Source: an uncultured Candidatus Melainabacteria bacterium
GTDB taxonomy: Bacteria > Cyanobacteriota > Vampirovibrionia > Gastranaerophilales > Gastranaerophilaceae
Direction of reading: 5' to 3'
Length of the DNA stretch: 64,000 bases
Assembly: GCA_934728585.1 (NCBI GenBank)
Contig: CAKVDZ010000011.1
Location: forward strand, 1 to 64,000
Shown here: positions 33,954 to 43,015 of the stretch, in pieces
Position numbering within the stretch: the stretch's first letter is position 1
How the letters are laid out: every line of letters starts with the position of its first letter
Notes under the pieces: generated by a model
What the model was told of the DNA's origin: nothing
Seen by the model: only the letters and a program-made list of their open reading frames with translations
The model's database searches: none
Position numbers and translations under genes: made by a program

Positions 33954-34460
33954 ATGAGTTTAAATACATTTGATATAGCAGCGTCAGGTATGACTGCACA
34001 AAGAATTAAAATGGATACGGTTGCAAGTAACATTGCAAACGTAAATACTACGCGTAATCCAGACGGTAGCAAAGGTGTTTATGTTAAAAAATCCGTTAAT
34101 TTTAAAGCAATCTACGAAGATGAATTATCTCGCGGTGCAAGAAACTTTGCTGCAAATTCAACTGATGCTCAATTTAATCCTATGACAGGCGGATTTACTA
34201 TAAATACTGGTATTGCGCTAAATCAAGGACTTGTTTCAAACGGTGTAAGAGTTGAATCAATTCAAGAAACAGATAATCCTACAAAAATGATATATGACCC
34301 AACTCACCCAGATGCAGACGCAGACGGATATGTAGAACTACCAAATATCAATGTTGTAGAAGAAATGGTTGATATGGTATCTGCCTCAAAAGCTTACGAA
34401 GCCAACTCGGTTGTGGCAGAGAACATTAAGACAATGATTCAATCAGCATTAAACATTTAA
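33954..34460 (+). CDS. flgC: Flagellar basal-body rod protein FlgC
   Basis: A 168-aa proximal rod protein. It starts with FDIAASGMTAQRIKMDTVASNIANVNTT, the N-terminal rod signature. The C-terminal helix with VEEMVDMVSASKAYEANSVV is the conserved axial-protein segment, and YVELPNINVVEEM precedes it. Ribosome site GGGTGGG is present. Co-transcribed with flgB and fliE. Confidence 0.95.
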   Translation: MSLNTFDIAASGMTAQRIKMDTVASNIANVNTTRNPDGSKGVYVKKSVNFKAIYEDELSRGARNFAANSTDAQFNPMTGGFTINTGIALNQGLVSNGVRVESIQETDNPTKMIYDPTHPDADADGYVELPNINVVEEMVDMVSASKAYEANSVVAENIKTMIQSALNI

Positions 34461-34484
34461 TAAATTATAAGGGGTGTGTGAAAA

Positions 34485-34904
34485 ATGGAAATTAACAATA
34501 TTGCGATGCAACAAATGAATTTTAATCCGATAAAGAACTATAATGAGTTCTTACACGGTAGTGCCTCATTTGATGTAAATACAGATTTTCAAAATGATTT
34601 TGATACAATGTTGCAAAAAGAAATTAAGGCTGAAGCAAGCGCTACACAAAGAAAAATAGGCTCATCACCTGTAGAAAGTTTGATGTATTCAATTGAAAAC
34701 GCTTTTGGTAATGGCTTAAACGATGTTAATGAAAAAAGAATGCAAGCCGACGCGTTACAAGAAGCATTTGCAAGAGGCGAAGATGTTAGCGTTCACGATT
34801 TAATGATTGCTAGTGAAAAATCTGCGTTAAGTTTGCAAATGGCTATGCAACTTAGAAATAAAATGATTTCTGCATACACTGATATTAAAAATATGAATTT
34901 CTAA
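34485..34904 (+). CDS. fliE: Flagellar hook-basal body protein FliE
   Basis: A 139-aa adaptor between the MS ring and the rod. The C-terminus fits FliE: SVHDLMIASEKSALSLQMAMQLRNKMISAYTDI, with helix pattern ending in a hydrophobic-aromatic tail. The N-terminal 60 residues are variable. It is the last gene of the run and is followed by a strong terminator. The bases before its ATG (GTGTGTGAAAA) match those before the kinase start at 32157. Confidence 0.9.
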   Translation: MEINNIAMQQMNFNPIKNYNEFLHGSASFDVNTDFQNDFDTMLQKEIKAEASATQRKIGSSPVESLMYSIENAFGNGLNDVNEKRMQADALQEAFARGEDVSVHDLMIASEKSALSLQMAMQLRNKMISAYTDIKNMNF

Positions 34905-34924
34905 TAAAATATTTTATCGGTTAG

Positions 34925-34962
34925 GCACAAAAAATTATCTTATTTAAGATAATTTTTTGTGC
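34925..34962. terminator. Intrinsic terminator after fliE
   Basis: A near-perfect 18-bp palindromic stem (GCACAAAAAATTATCTTA and complement) with a 2-nt loop. Confidence 0.9.
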
Positions 34963-34988
34963 TAAACTTTATCTAAAAAGAGGTAAAA

Positions 34989-36296
34989 ATGACAAAAATA
35001 GCTTTAGTAAATCACGGTTGTGCAAAAAACTTAGTAGATTCAGAATTAATGTTAGGTATTTTAACAGACAAAGGGTATAAGGTTACCCTAGACGACAATG
35101 ATGCGGAGATTGTTATTGTGAACACGTGTTCATTTATCCATGATGCTGAAAAAGAGTCTGTAGATTCGATATTAGAACTTGTTAATGCTGGTAAAAAGGT
35201 TATTGTAACTGGTTGTTTGCCTCAAAAACACAAGGAAGAATTGAAAGAAGCAATTCCAGAAATTTCGGCTATGCTTGGTACAACAGATTTCAGCAAAATT
35301 GCAGATGTAGTTGAAAATTTGATTAAGGAAAATTTTGATTATAAATCAGATGTTGCTCAAACTCCGTCATATTGCTATCCAGAAGAAGTTGAACGTCAAC
35401 AAATTACAGTAGGTTCAAGTTCTTATATCAAAATTGCAGATGGTTGTAATTATAATTGCGGTTACTGTATTATTCCAAAATTGCGTGGAAAATGTCATTC
35501 AAGAAAAATGGAAGATATTATTAAAGAGGCTAAAACTCTTGCCAATAAAGGTGTTACAGAAATTGTTTTAATCGCACAAGATACAACAAGTTATGGTGTG
35601 GATTTGTACGGAAAACCATCACTTCCAGATTTGTTGGAAGAATTAAATAAAATTGAGAACATTTCTTGGATAAGAATTATGTACGCTTATCCGACATTTG
35701 TTAACGATGAGTTGTTGGAAAAAATCAACAAGCTTGAAAAAGTTGTTAAATATATTGATTTACCGCTTCAGCATTCTGATTTAGAAATGTTGAAAGCTAT
35801 GAACAGACCATCTTTTGATTATCGTAAAATGATTAAAAACATAAGAGAAAAGGTTCCAAATATTGCGATAAGAACAGCATTCATTGTTGGTTATCCGACA
35901 GAAACAGAAGAACAATTTGAAAACTTGTATAATTTTGTGAAAGATATGAAATTTGATAGAATGGGTGTTTTTGAATATTCACGTGAAAAAGGCACAGATT
36001 CTTATTCAATGAAACCTCAAATTACTGCAAACGTTAAACATGCAAGATACAAAAAATTAATGGAATTACAACAAAAAATTTCTAAAGAAAATAACGCCAA
36101 ATATGTAGGTCAAACACTTCCTTGCATAATTGAGGGTGTTACAGATGACGGATTTGTAATGGCAAGAACTCAATACGATGCTCCAGAAGTTGACGGAATG
36201 GTTTACATAAAAACAGACAAAGATGTAGTTCCTGGAGATATTGAAGATGTTAAAATAACTTCTTCTACAGAATACGATTTATATGGCGAAATATAA
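34989..36296 (+). CDS. rimO: Ribosomal protein S12 methylthiotransferase
   Basis: A 435-aa radical-SAM enzyme that thiomethylates Asp in ribosomal protein S12. The start KIALVNHGCAKNLVDSE and NTCSFIHDAEKES are the RimO form of the N-terminal domain. The radical-SAM triad is in CNYNCGYCIIPKLRGK (near residues 150-165), and a C-terminal TRAM domain ends DLYGE. Paralogue of the miaB gene at 16067-17392. It is a single gene between terminators. Confidence 0.95.
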   Translation: MTKIALVNHGCAKNLVDSELMLGILTDKGYKVTLDDNDAEIVIVNTCSFIHDAEKESVDSILELVNAGKKVIVTGCLPQKHKEELKEAIPEISAMLGTTDFSKIADVVENLIKENFDYKSDVAQTPSYCYPEEVERQQITVGSSSYIKIADGCNYNCGYCIIPKLRGKCHSRKMEDIIKEAKTLANKGVTEIVLIAQDTTSYGVDLYGKPSLPDLLEELNKIENISWIRIMYAYPTFVNDELLEKINKLEKVVKYIDLPLQHSDLEMLKAMNRPSFDYRKMIKNIREKVPNIAIRTAFIVGYPTETEEQFENLYNFVKDMKFDRMGVFEYSREKGTDSYSMKPQITANVKHARYKKLMELQQKISKENNAKYVGQTLPCIIEGVTDDGFVMARTQYDAPEVDGMVYIKTDKDVVPGDIEDVKITSSTEYDLYGEI

Positions 36297-36321
36297 TTTC
36301 TGAAAAAGTATAAAAATAAGT

Positions 36322-36358
36322 AAAAAGTAAAATTTCATGCTTGAAATTTTACTTTTTT
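36322..36358 (+). terminator. Intrinsic terminator after rimO
   Basis: A 15-bp stem (AAAAGTAAAATTTCA and complement) followed by T run. Confidence 0.88.
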
Positions 36359-36429
36359 ATGTGATGATAGTATTATAGCTAGTTAAAGATAGCAAGGTAT
36401 TAGTAAATAAAAGATAAGGAATTAAAGAA

Positions 36430-38535
36430 ATGCCAAGAAAGACACCTTTAGAAAAAATCAGAAACATTGGTATTGCAGCCCACATCGATGCTGGTAAAAC
36501 AACTACAACAGAACGTATTTTGTTTTACACAGGTAAAACTCACAAAATCGGTGAAGTACACGATGGCGCAGCAGTAACAGACTTTATGGATCAAGAACGT
36601 GAACGTGGTATCACAATCCAATCAGCAGCTGTAACAGCTACTTGGAAAGGTCACCAATTAAACATCATCGACACACCAGGCCACGTTGACTTTACAGTTG
36701 AAGTAGAACGTTCATTACGTGTATTAGACGGTGAAGTTGCAGTATTCTGTGCCGTAGGTGGTGTACAATCACAATCTGAAACAGTTTGGAGACAAGCTAA
36801 CCGTTACGAAGTTCCTCGTATCGTATTTGTTAACAAAATGGACAGAACAGGTGCTGATTTCTATCGTGTATTAAATCAAATCAGAGATAGATTAAGAGCA
36901 AACGCATTTGCTATTCAATTACCAATCGGTGCTGAAGACAAAATGCAAGGTATCATCGATTTAATCGAAATGAAAGCTGAAATCTACAGAGATGATTTAG
37001 GTAAACAAATCGACATTTTTGATGTTGATACTTGTGACGAAATTCCTCAAGAATTAAAAGATAAAGCTCACCAATACAGAGAAGAATTGGTTGAAGCTAT
37101 CGCAGGTGAAGATGATGCATTAATGGAAAAATATTTTGAAGATCCTGAAAGCATCACAGTTCCTGAATTAAAAGCAGTATTAAGAAAAGCAACTTGCGCA
37201 AACAAAATTGTTCCTGTAACTTGCGGTACTGCATTTAAGAACAAAGGTGTTCAAATGTTATTGGATAACGTTGTAGATTACTTACCATCTCCAATCGATG
37301 TAAAAGCTATCGAAGGTGAAATGGAAGACGGTACAAAAACAGAACGTCATTCATCTGACTCTGAACCATTCTCAGCATTAGCATTCAAAGTTATGACTGA
37401 CCCATTCGTAGGTCGTTTAACTTTCTTACGTGTATATTCAGGTGTAATTACTTCTGGTTCTTACGTATTGAACGCTACAAACGGCAAAAAAGAACGTATT
37501 TCTCGTTTAGTTCGTATGTATGCTGATCAAAGACTTGAAGAACAAGAAGTTTACGCAGGTGATATCTGTGCAGCAGTTGGTTTGAAAGATACAACAACAG
37601 GTGATACATTATGCGATGAAAAAGCTCCTATCATCTTAGAAAGAATGGTATTCCCAGAACCAGTTATTTCTGTTGCTATTGAACCAAAAACAAAAGCTGA
37701 CCAAGAAAAAATGGGTATTGCTTTACAAAAACTTGCTGAAGAAGATCCATCATTCAGAGTTAAAACTGATACAGAAACTGGTCAAACAATCATTTCTGGT
37801 ATGGGTGAACTTCACTTAGACATCATCGTTGACCGTCTATTAAGAGAATTCAAAGTAGACGCAAACGTTGGTAAACCACAAGTTGCTTACCGTGAAACAA
37901 TCAGAGGAAATGCAGATCAAGAATCTAAATTCCAAAGACAATCAGGTGGTAAAGGTCAATACGGTCACGTTAAAATCAGAATTTCTCCTGCAGAAGAAAA
38001 TGCTGGTTTCGTATTCGAAAACAAAATCGTTGGTGGTGCTATCCCTAAAGAATACATCGAACCTGCTAGAAAAGGTATGGAAGAAGCACTTGAAGGCGGT
38101 ATCTTAGCTGGATTCCCAATGATTGACGTTAAAGTTGAACTTTACGATGGTTCTTACCACGAAGTTGACTCATCTGAAATGGCGTTCAAAATCGCTGGCT
38201 CTATGGCTATCAAAGACGGTGTTAAAAAAGCACAACCTTGCGTACTTGAACCAATGATGAAAGTTGAAATCGAAATCCCTGATGAATACACAGGTAATAT
38301 CATCGGTGATATCGCAAAACGTCGTGGACGTGTTGAAGGTCAAGAACCAATTGGTAACACTGGTAACGTAATCGTTAGAGCAACAGTTCCATTAGGAAAC
38401 ATGTTTGGTTACGCAACAGACTTACGTTCTAACACTCAAGGTCGTGGTACATTCTCTATGGAATTCAAATGCTACGAACAAGTTCCTAGAAACGTTGAAG
38501 AAGAAATTATTGCAAAATCTGGCGCTAAAGCATAA
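36430..38535 (+). CDS. fusA: Translation elongation factor G
   Basis: A 701-aa GTPase that moves tRNA and mRNA through the ribosome. The G1 loop AHIDAGKTT, switch II DTPGHVDF and NKMD at the usual spacing are present, followed by domains II-V. All family landmarks (ERGITI; GMGELHLDIIVDRL; RRGRVEGQE) are intact. Very strong codon bias supports high expression. It is not in the usual rpsL-rpsG-fusA-tuf operon here but alone, flanked by terminators. Confidence 0.97.
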   Translation: MPRKTPLEKIRNIGIAAHIDAGKTTTTERILFYTGKTHKIGEVHDGAAVTDFMDQERERGITIQSAAVTATWKGHQLNIIDTPGHVDFTVEVERSLRVLDGEVAVFCAVGGVQSQSETVWRQANRYEVPRIVFVNKMDRTGADFYRVLNQIRDRLRANAFAIQLPIGAEDKMQGIIDLIEMKAEIYRDDLGKQIDIFDVDTCDEIPQELKDKAHQYREELVEAIAGEDDALMEKYFEDPESITVPELKAVLRKATCANKIVPVTCGTAFKNKGVQMLLDNVVDYLPSPIDVKAIEGEMEDGTKTERHSSDSEPFSALAFKVMTDPFVGRLTFLRVYSGVITSGSYVLNATNGKKERISRLVRMYADQRLEEQEVYAGDICAAVGLKDTTTGDTLCDEKAPIILERMVFPEPVISVAIEPKTKADQEKMGIALQKLAEEDPSFRVKTDTETGQTIISGMGELHLDIIVDRLLREFKVDANVGKPQVAYRETIRGNADQESKFQRQSGGKGQYGHVKIRISPAEENAGFVFENKIVGGAIPKEYIEPARKGMEEALEGGILAGFPMIDVKVELYDGSYHEVDSSEMAFKIAGSMAIKDGVKKAQPCVLEPMMKVEIEIPDEYTGNIIGDIAKRRGRVEGQEPIGNTGNVIVRATVPLGNMFGYATDLRSNTQGRGTFSMEFKCYEQVPRNVEEEIIAKSGAKA

Positions 38536-38556
38536 GATTAGCATTAATGAATATAA

Positions 38557-38595
38557 CAACGGGCAAGAATTTAAAAATTCTTGCCCGTTGTTTTT
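38557..38595 (+). terminator. Intrinsic terminator after fusA
   Basis: A 16-bp stem (CAACGGGCAAGAATTT and complement) with AA loop, followed by five T. Confidence 0.93.
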
Positions 38596-38602
38596 ATTAA
38601 GA

Positions 38603-38631
38603 AAGGCGGTTGCGTGAAACGCAACCGCCTT
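38603..38631. terminator. Hairpin, likely terminator for the convergent isochorismatase gene
   Basis: A 13-bp stem (AAGGCGGTTGCGT and complement) with GAA loop. The T-run on the minus strand is imperfect. Confidence 0.55.
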
Positions 38632-38649
38632 AAAAAGTATTTTAATTAA

Positions 38650-39192
38650 TTATTTTATCAATGCTTGAACTTCTTTAAAATGAGGGTGTTTAGAAGTTTT
38701 TAATAATTCAAAAAGTACAATTTCTGTATCGGCAATTTTTGCCCCATTTTGACGCATTAAGCGAATTGCATTTTTGAAATTATCTTTTTTTCTGCTTGCG
38801 CAAGCATCTTTTACGACGTAAACTTCAAAACCATTTTCGATTAAGTCTGCAACTGTTTGGTGAACGCAAATATGAGATTCAATTCCGCCAATAATTATTT
38901 GTTTTTTGCCGTATGATTTTACTAAATCTAAAAATCCATCATCTTTTAGTGCTGAAAAAGCAGTTTTTTCAAAAACTTTTGAACTTCCAATGTTTTCTGA
39001 AAGGTAGTCAACTGTTTTGCCCAAACCTTTTGGGTATTGTTCTGTAATAATTGTAGGCACACCCAAAATATTTGCTGTTTTAAGTAAAATATTTGATTGT
39101 TTTACAACTGTGTTTTTTTCAAGCATCGCAACAAGCTTTTCCTGAATATCAATTAAAATTAGCAAACAATTTTTCTCATCTAAAGTATTCAT
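38650..39192 (-). CDS. Isochorismatase-family cysteine hydrolase
   Basis: A 180-aa hydrolase. The catalytic triad is visible as Asp in LILIDIQ (near 17), a Lys in FEKTAFSAL region near 93 and the Cys in GIESHICVHQT near 130. The family includes nicotinamidases and isochorismatases; the ESH(I)CV motif and the YPKGLG loop fit the YcaC-like subgroup, substrate unknown. It is the last gene of a leftward operon and follows metY by 11 bp. Confidence 0.85.
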   Translation of the reverse strand: MNTLDEKNCLLILIDIQEKLVAMLEKNTVVKQSNILLKTANILGVPTIITEQYPKGLGKTVDYLSENIGSSKVFEKTAFSALKDDGFLDLVKSYGKKQIIIGGIESHICVHQTVADLIENGFEVYVVKDACASRKKDNFKNAIRLMRQNGAKIADTEIVLFELLKTSKHPHFKEVQALIK

Positions 39193-39203
39193 AAAAAATC
39201 TCC

Positions 39204-40478
39204 TTATTTTTGTGAAATTTTTAGCGCTTTGTCTAAATCTTCAATAATATCGTCAACATCTTCCAAACCTACAGAAAGACGCATAAAATCGTCACCTATG
39301 CCACATTCTTCTTTTTGTTCATCACTAAGTTGTCTATGAGTTGTAAGTGCTGGATATGTAATAATTGTGCGCGAATCACCAATATTTGTTGCGTGGATTG
39401 GAAGTGTTAAACTCTCAATAAATTTGACTCCTGCGCTTTTACCATTTTTTATTCCAAAACTTACGATAGAAGAAGCACCTTTTGGCATATATTTTTGTGC
39501 TAAATCGTAGTATTTACTGCTTTTTAACATAGGGTAGTTTACCCAAGTGACAGCAGGATTATTTTCCAAAAATTCTGCAACTTTTAATGCTGTATTTGAT
39601 AATTTTTCCATTCTTAGTGAAAGTGTTTCAAGTCCTTGCATAATTAAAAAAGAATTCATTGGACTAATGCATGTGCCCAAATCTCTTATCAATTGTGCTC
39701 TTGCCTTAACTATGTATGCCATAGAGCCAAAACTTTCTACGTACTTAATTCCGTGATAGCTTTCGTCAGGCTCTGTTAGTTCAGGAAATTTACCAGATTT
39801 TGCCCAATCGAATTTGCCACTATCAATAATAACGCCACCCATTGAAGTTCCGTGACCACAAATGTATTTTGTAAGTGAGTGAACAACAATATCTGCACCC
39901 CATTCAATTGGTCTGCATAGATATGGTGATGGAATAGTATTATCAACAATTAACGGAATGTTGTGCTTGTGTGCAACGCGCGCAATACTCTCTATATCTG
40001 CAATTTTTAATGATGGGTTATTCAACATCTCAACAAAAATACAACGAGTTTTGTCTGTAATTTTTGCTTCAAAATCTTCTGCCTTGTCAGTTGTTATAAA
40101 ATTTGTTGTTATGCCAACTTTTCTAAGAGTAGTATCTAGTAGGTTTATAGTTCCGCCGTACATATTAACTGATGCAACTACTTCATCGCCAGCTTTTGCT
40201 ATGTTTAAGACTGCAATTAAAGAAGCAGATTGTCCAGAAGATACAGCTAAAGCGCCAACTCCACCCTCAATACTTGCTAAACGAGCTTCAAGAGTGTTTG
40301 TTGTAGGGTTTGAAAGTCTTGTGTAAATATCTCCATCTGCTTTTAGGTCAAATAAATCCGCAGCATATTGAACGTTATCAAAACTAAACGCAGTCGTTAA
40401 ATACACTGGAACAGGTGGTGTATTTCTGTTTTGGGCAGGATTATGTGAACCTTGCACGCAGATTGTATCAAATTTCAT
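39204..40478 (-). CDS. metY: O-acetylhomoserine sulfhydrylase
   Basis: A 424-aa PLP enzyme that makes homocysteine from O-acetylhomoserine and sulfide in methionine synthesis. The start CVQGSHNPAQNRNTPPVPVYLTT is the typical N-terminus. The PLP lysine lies in SLTKYICGHG (near residue 206) and LTLPIHATNIGDSRTI is the substrate-pocket block near 350. Length fits MetY rather than the shorter cystathionine synthases. Fourth to last in the rpiB operon. Confidence 0.93.
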   Translation of the reverse strand: MKFDTICVQGSHNPAQNRNTPPVPVYLTTAFSFDNVQYAADLFDLKADGDIYTRLSNPTTNTLEARLASIEGGVGALAVSSGQSASLIAVLNIAKAGDEVVASVNMYGGTINLLDTTLRKVGITTNFITTDKAEDFEAKITDKTRCIFVEMLNNPSLKIADIESIARVAHKHNIPLIVDNTIPSPYLCRPIEWGADIVVHSLTKYICGHGTSMGGVIIDSGKFDWAKSGKFPELTEPDESYHGIKYVESFGSMAYIVKARAQLIRDLGTCISPMNSFLIMQGLETLSLRMEKLSNTALKVAEFLENNPAVTWVNYPMLKSSKYYDLAQKYMPKGASSIVSFGIKNGKSAGVKFIESLTLPIHATNIGDSRTIITYPALTTHRQLSDEQKEECGIGDDFMRLSVGLEDVDDIIEDLDKALKISQK

Positions 40479-40481
40479 TTT

Positions 40482-40898
40482 TTAAGTTCTCACATTCATT
40501 TTTATAATGTCTGAAATCCAAGGAATATAGCTGTATCTACCCATAAGTGAAGTTACAACTAGATAAAAAATAACTGTATATACTAAAATTTGAACTATAG
40601 AAAATCCGAAAACTAATGGGATTACCAATGGAAATATTATCATGGAAATAACATTTCTAACAAATGGGATAAGGTTAATGATAGAACCTAACATTCCAAG
40701 CAATTGCCATAACAAAAAGTAAGCAATTGCAAGGAAAATAGATTGAAATATGTGATATTTCAAAAAAGGTCTTACGTTTGACTTAGTAAATATCCCCAAC
40801 AGTAGCCAAACGAATCCAATAAAACCAGAAGTCATATAACTTAAAGCCGATACGATTCGTTCTATTAAATATGGTTTTTCGTATCGTGTATTATGCAT
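40482..40898 (-). CDS. Small membrane protein, Tic20-like
   Basis: A 138-aa protein with four hydrophobic segments (about 22-42, 50-72, 80-104 and 104-122). The arrangement RIVSALSYM, PFLKYHIFQSIFLAIAYFL and the FVRN loop recall the Tic20/DUF4870 families, in which cyanobacterial members are related to the plastid import subunit. The homology is weak by eye. It overlaps the upstream TPR gene by 8 bp and metY begins 3 bp beyond, so it is embedded in an operon. Confidence 0.6.
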   Translation of the reverse strand: MHNTRYEKPYLIERIVSALSYMTSGFIGFVWLLLGIFTKSNVRPFLKYHIFQSIFLAIAYFLLWQLLGMLGSIINLIPFVRNVISMIIFPLVIPLVFGFSIVQILVYTVIFYLVVTSLMGRYSYIPWISDIIKMNVRT

Positions 40899-42000
40899 TT
40901 TCTAGCAATTCCCCGCTTCTAAGATCTTCGATATAATCTTCTAATAGTTGGATATAAACTAATTTATACTCATCATTTTCTGGAACAAGATTTACTGCAT
41001 ATCGATATGACTTTAATGAGTCTTCAATCTTGTTGCACATATAGTAAGTATTTGCAATTAGTACATGTATGCTTGCATCGTTAGGGCTTAATGCAAGAGC
41101 TTTGTTATAGTATTCTAGTGCTTTTTCATAGTCTTTAAGGTTAGAATACATATTACCTACTAAGATGTAGGCATTCATTTGTTCTGGGCATAATTCAATA
41201 GCTTTTTTGTATAATTCCAAAGCGCCCTCTGTATCTTTGAAATCAGTTTTTGCTATTGCGTAACAAATGTAAGTTTTGTAGTTATCCCCTGGAATATTTA
41301 GGGAAATATCAAAGAATTTGTAAGCATTTTCTTTATCTTTAATTAAAGAGTAAGTATTTGCAATACATATTGTAACTGTTTTGTTATCAGGGTTTAATTC
41401 ATACACTCTTAAGTAATGTTTTAAAGCGTTTTGATAATCAAAAAGTTTGAAATAAATATTACCTAAATCTACGTGAGAAGTTAAGTTGTCAGGGTCAAGT
41501 GACAAGGCTTTTTCGTAGTATGCTTTAGACTCAATAAAATCATCGTAATCGTGATATAAAAGAGCGATTGCGTTGTAGATTTCAGGGTTTAATGAGTAAA
41601 AATCAATAGCTCTGTTGTAGAAATGAAGTGCTTTTGCAAAATTTTTCATTTCTGCATAAGTGTTACCCAAGTTGAAATATACAAGATAATTTTCAGGGTC
41701 TACGTCCATAGCTTTTTGGTAGTAACTAAGAGCTTTTTTGTATTCTTTGTCAAAAAAGTAGATACTTCCTAAGTTTAACAAAGCTTGAGAATCATTTGGG
41801 TGAAGATTTAATAAACTTTCGTACACAGAGATAACTTTGTCAAATTTGTTATCAAGAGCATACAACTTAGCTAATGCGTGATAATTATCTGCGTTGCTTG
41901 GGTCTTGAGCCATAGCCAAAATTGTTTCGTTCAACTGTTGTTGAACTTCATCATGCATTTTTTTATTCAAATCTTCGTTATTATTAATTTCGTTGCTCAT
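40891..42000 (-). CDS. TPR-repeat protein
   Basis: A 369-aa soluble protein almost entirely of about nine tetratricopeptide repeats, each with the pattern ALxNLGxxYxxxxxYxxALxxYxxALxLxPxN. Such proteins act as scaffolds; no enzymatic domain is seen. It lacks a signal peptide or membrane anchor. In the operon it sits after rsfS (39-bp gap) and overlaps the next gene by 8 bp. Confidence 0.88.
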   Translation of the reverse strand: MSNEINNNEDLNKKMHDEVQQQLNETILAMAQDPSNADNYHALAKLYALDNKFDKVISVYESLLNLHPNDSQALLNLGSIYFFDKEYKKALSYYQKAMDVDPENYLVYFNLGNTYAEMKNFAKALHFYNRAIDFYSLNPEIYNAIALLYHDYDDFIESKAYYEKALSLDPDNLTSHVDLGNIYFKLFDYQNALKHYLRVYELNPDNKTVTICIANTYSLIKDKENAYKFFDISLNIPGDNYKTYICYAIAKTDFKDTEGALELYKKAIELCPEQMNAYILVGNMYSNLKDYEKALEYYNKALALSPNDASIHVLIANTYYMCNKIEDSLKSYRYAVNLVPENDEYKLVYIQLLEDYIEDLRSGELLENA

Positions 42001-42039
42001 AATTTAATATTACCGCATAATTGTATTTTAGTAAAGTTT

Positions 42040-42444
42040 TTAATTTTTGTATTCTGAATATTCTTCTGATTGTTCCATCCAAGTTTTTTCATCAACACTG
42101 AACGCGTGATTCCAAAATTTTTCTATTGCGTAAGTTTCGCGTTCATCTCTTTGTAAAATATGAACTACAACATCACCATAATCAAGTAAATTCCAGCGGT
42201 TTTTTAAGTCATTTTCTTCTCCATTTGGAAATCTTTGGAAAAGATTTTTAACTTTTTCTTTTAAGTTGCCTGTTAGCGCTTTTACTTGAGTTGTTGAATC
42301 AGCAGAACAGATTACGAAATAATCTGCCAAAGACGATACCTGACTGATATTTAAAACAGAAATGTTTTTTGCTAATTTATCGTCTAAAATTCTAGCAACT
42401 ACACACGCAAATTTATCAGAAGTCATTTGTTGAGTATCTGTCAT
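42040..42444 (-). CDS. rsfS: Ribosomal silencing factor RsfS
   Basis: A 134-aa protein that binds ribosomal protein L14 and keeps the subunits apart in starvation. It shows the family core: ISQVSSLADYFVICSADSTTQVKAL, then WNLLDYGDVVVHIL and the ERETYAIEKFW element. Length is as usual. It follows rpiB with one base between stop and start. Confidence 0.93.
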   Translation of the reverse strand: MTDTQQMTSDKFACVVARILDDKLAKNISVLNISQVSSLADYFVICSADSTTQVKALTGNLKEKVKNLFQRFPNGEENDLKNRWNLLDYGDVVVHILQRDERETYAIEKFWNHAFSVDEKTWMEQSEEYSEYKN

Positions 42445-42445
42445 A

Positions 42446-42880
42446 TTAATCTTCTTCCATCATATCAATTCTTTTTTGGTGTCTGCCACCTTCGTATTCA
42501 CTTTCTAACCAAGTGTCAACGATATCAAGAGCAAGAGCTTCACCAGTAATTCTTTCACCTAAGCAAAGTACGTTTGAATCATTGTGGTTTCTTGAAAGTT
42601 TTGCAGTAAGGCTTTCGCGAGCTAGAACTGCTCTAATGCCTTTTACCTTGTTAGCTACGATTGAAACACCAACACCTGAACCACAGCAAAGAATACCTTT
42701 TTCATATTCTCCACTTGCAACACTTTTTGCAACTGCTTTTGCATATACTGGATAGTCGCAAGAGTCTTTAGAATATGTTCCACAATCCTTTACATCATGT
42801 CCTTTTTCTTCCAAGTATGCTTTTATTGTATTTTTTAGGTTAAAACCTGCGTGATCTGAACCTATTGCTATTTTTGTCAT
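42446..42880 (-). CDS. rpiB: Ribose 5-phosphate isomerase B
   Basis: A 144-aa isomerase of the RpiB/LacAB family. Asp9 and His10 lie in IAIGSDHAGF, the catalytic Cys in ILCCGSGVGVSIVANK (near 65-80), and NVLCLGERITG is the other signature. It interconverts ribulose- and ribose-5-phosphate. It is the first gene of a six-gene leftward operon with a good promoter and the ribosome site CGGAGGA. Confidence 0.95.
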   Translation of the reverse strand: MTKIAIGSDHAGFNLKNTIKAYLEEKGHDVKDCGTYSKDSCDYPVYAKAVAKSVASGEYEKGILCCGSGVGVSIVANKVKGIRAVLARESLTAKLSRNHNDSNVLCLGERITGEALALDIVDTWLESEYEGGRHQKRIDMMEED

Positions 42881-42902
42881 AATAAAATCCTCCGTTAAGT
42901 TT

Positions 42903-42931
42903 ATTATATCTAATTAAATTGACGAACGCAA
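42903..42931 (-). promoter_or_regulatory. Predicted promoter of the rpiB operon
   Basis: On the minus strand TTGCGT (42931-42926), 17-bp spacer, TATAAT (42908-42903). The start codon is about 22 bp beyond. Confidence 0.65.
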
Positions 42932-42972
42932 AATTATAATATTTTGTTTACAAAAATTTAATATCATAGTGA

Positions 42973-43001
42973 TTGAAATTTTGATATTTGTTGTTTAGAA
43001 T
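42973..43001 (+). promoter_or_regulatory. Predicted promoter of the lysA operon
   Basis: TTGAAA (42973-42978), 17-bp spacer, TAGAAT (42996-43001). A short leader with AAAAGGA precedes ATG 43016. Confidence 0.6.
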
Positions 43002-43015
43002 AAAGAAAAGGAATA

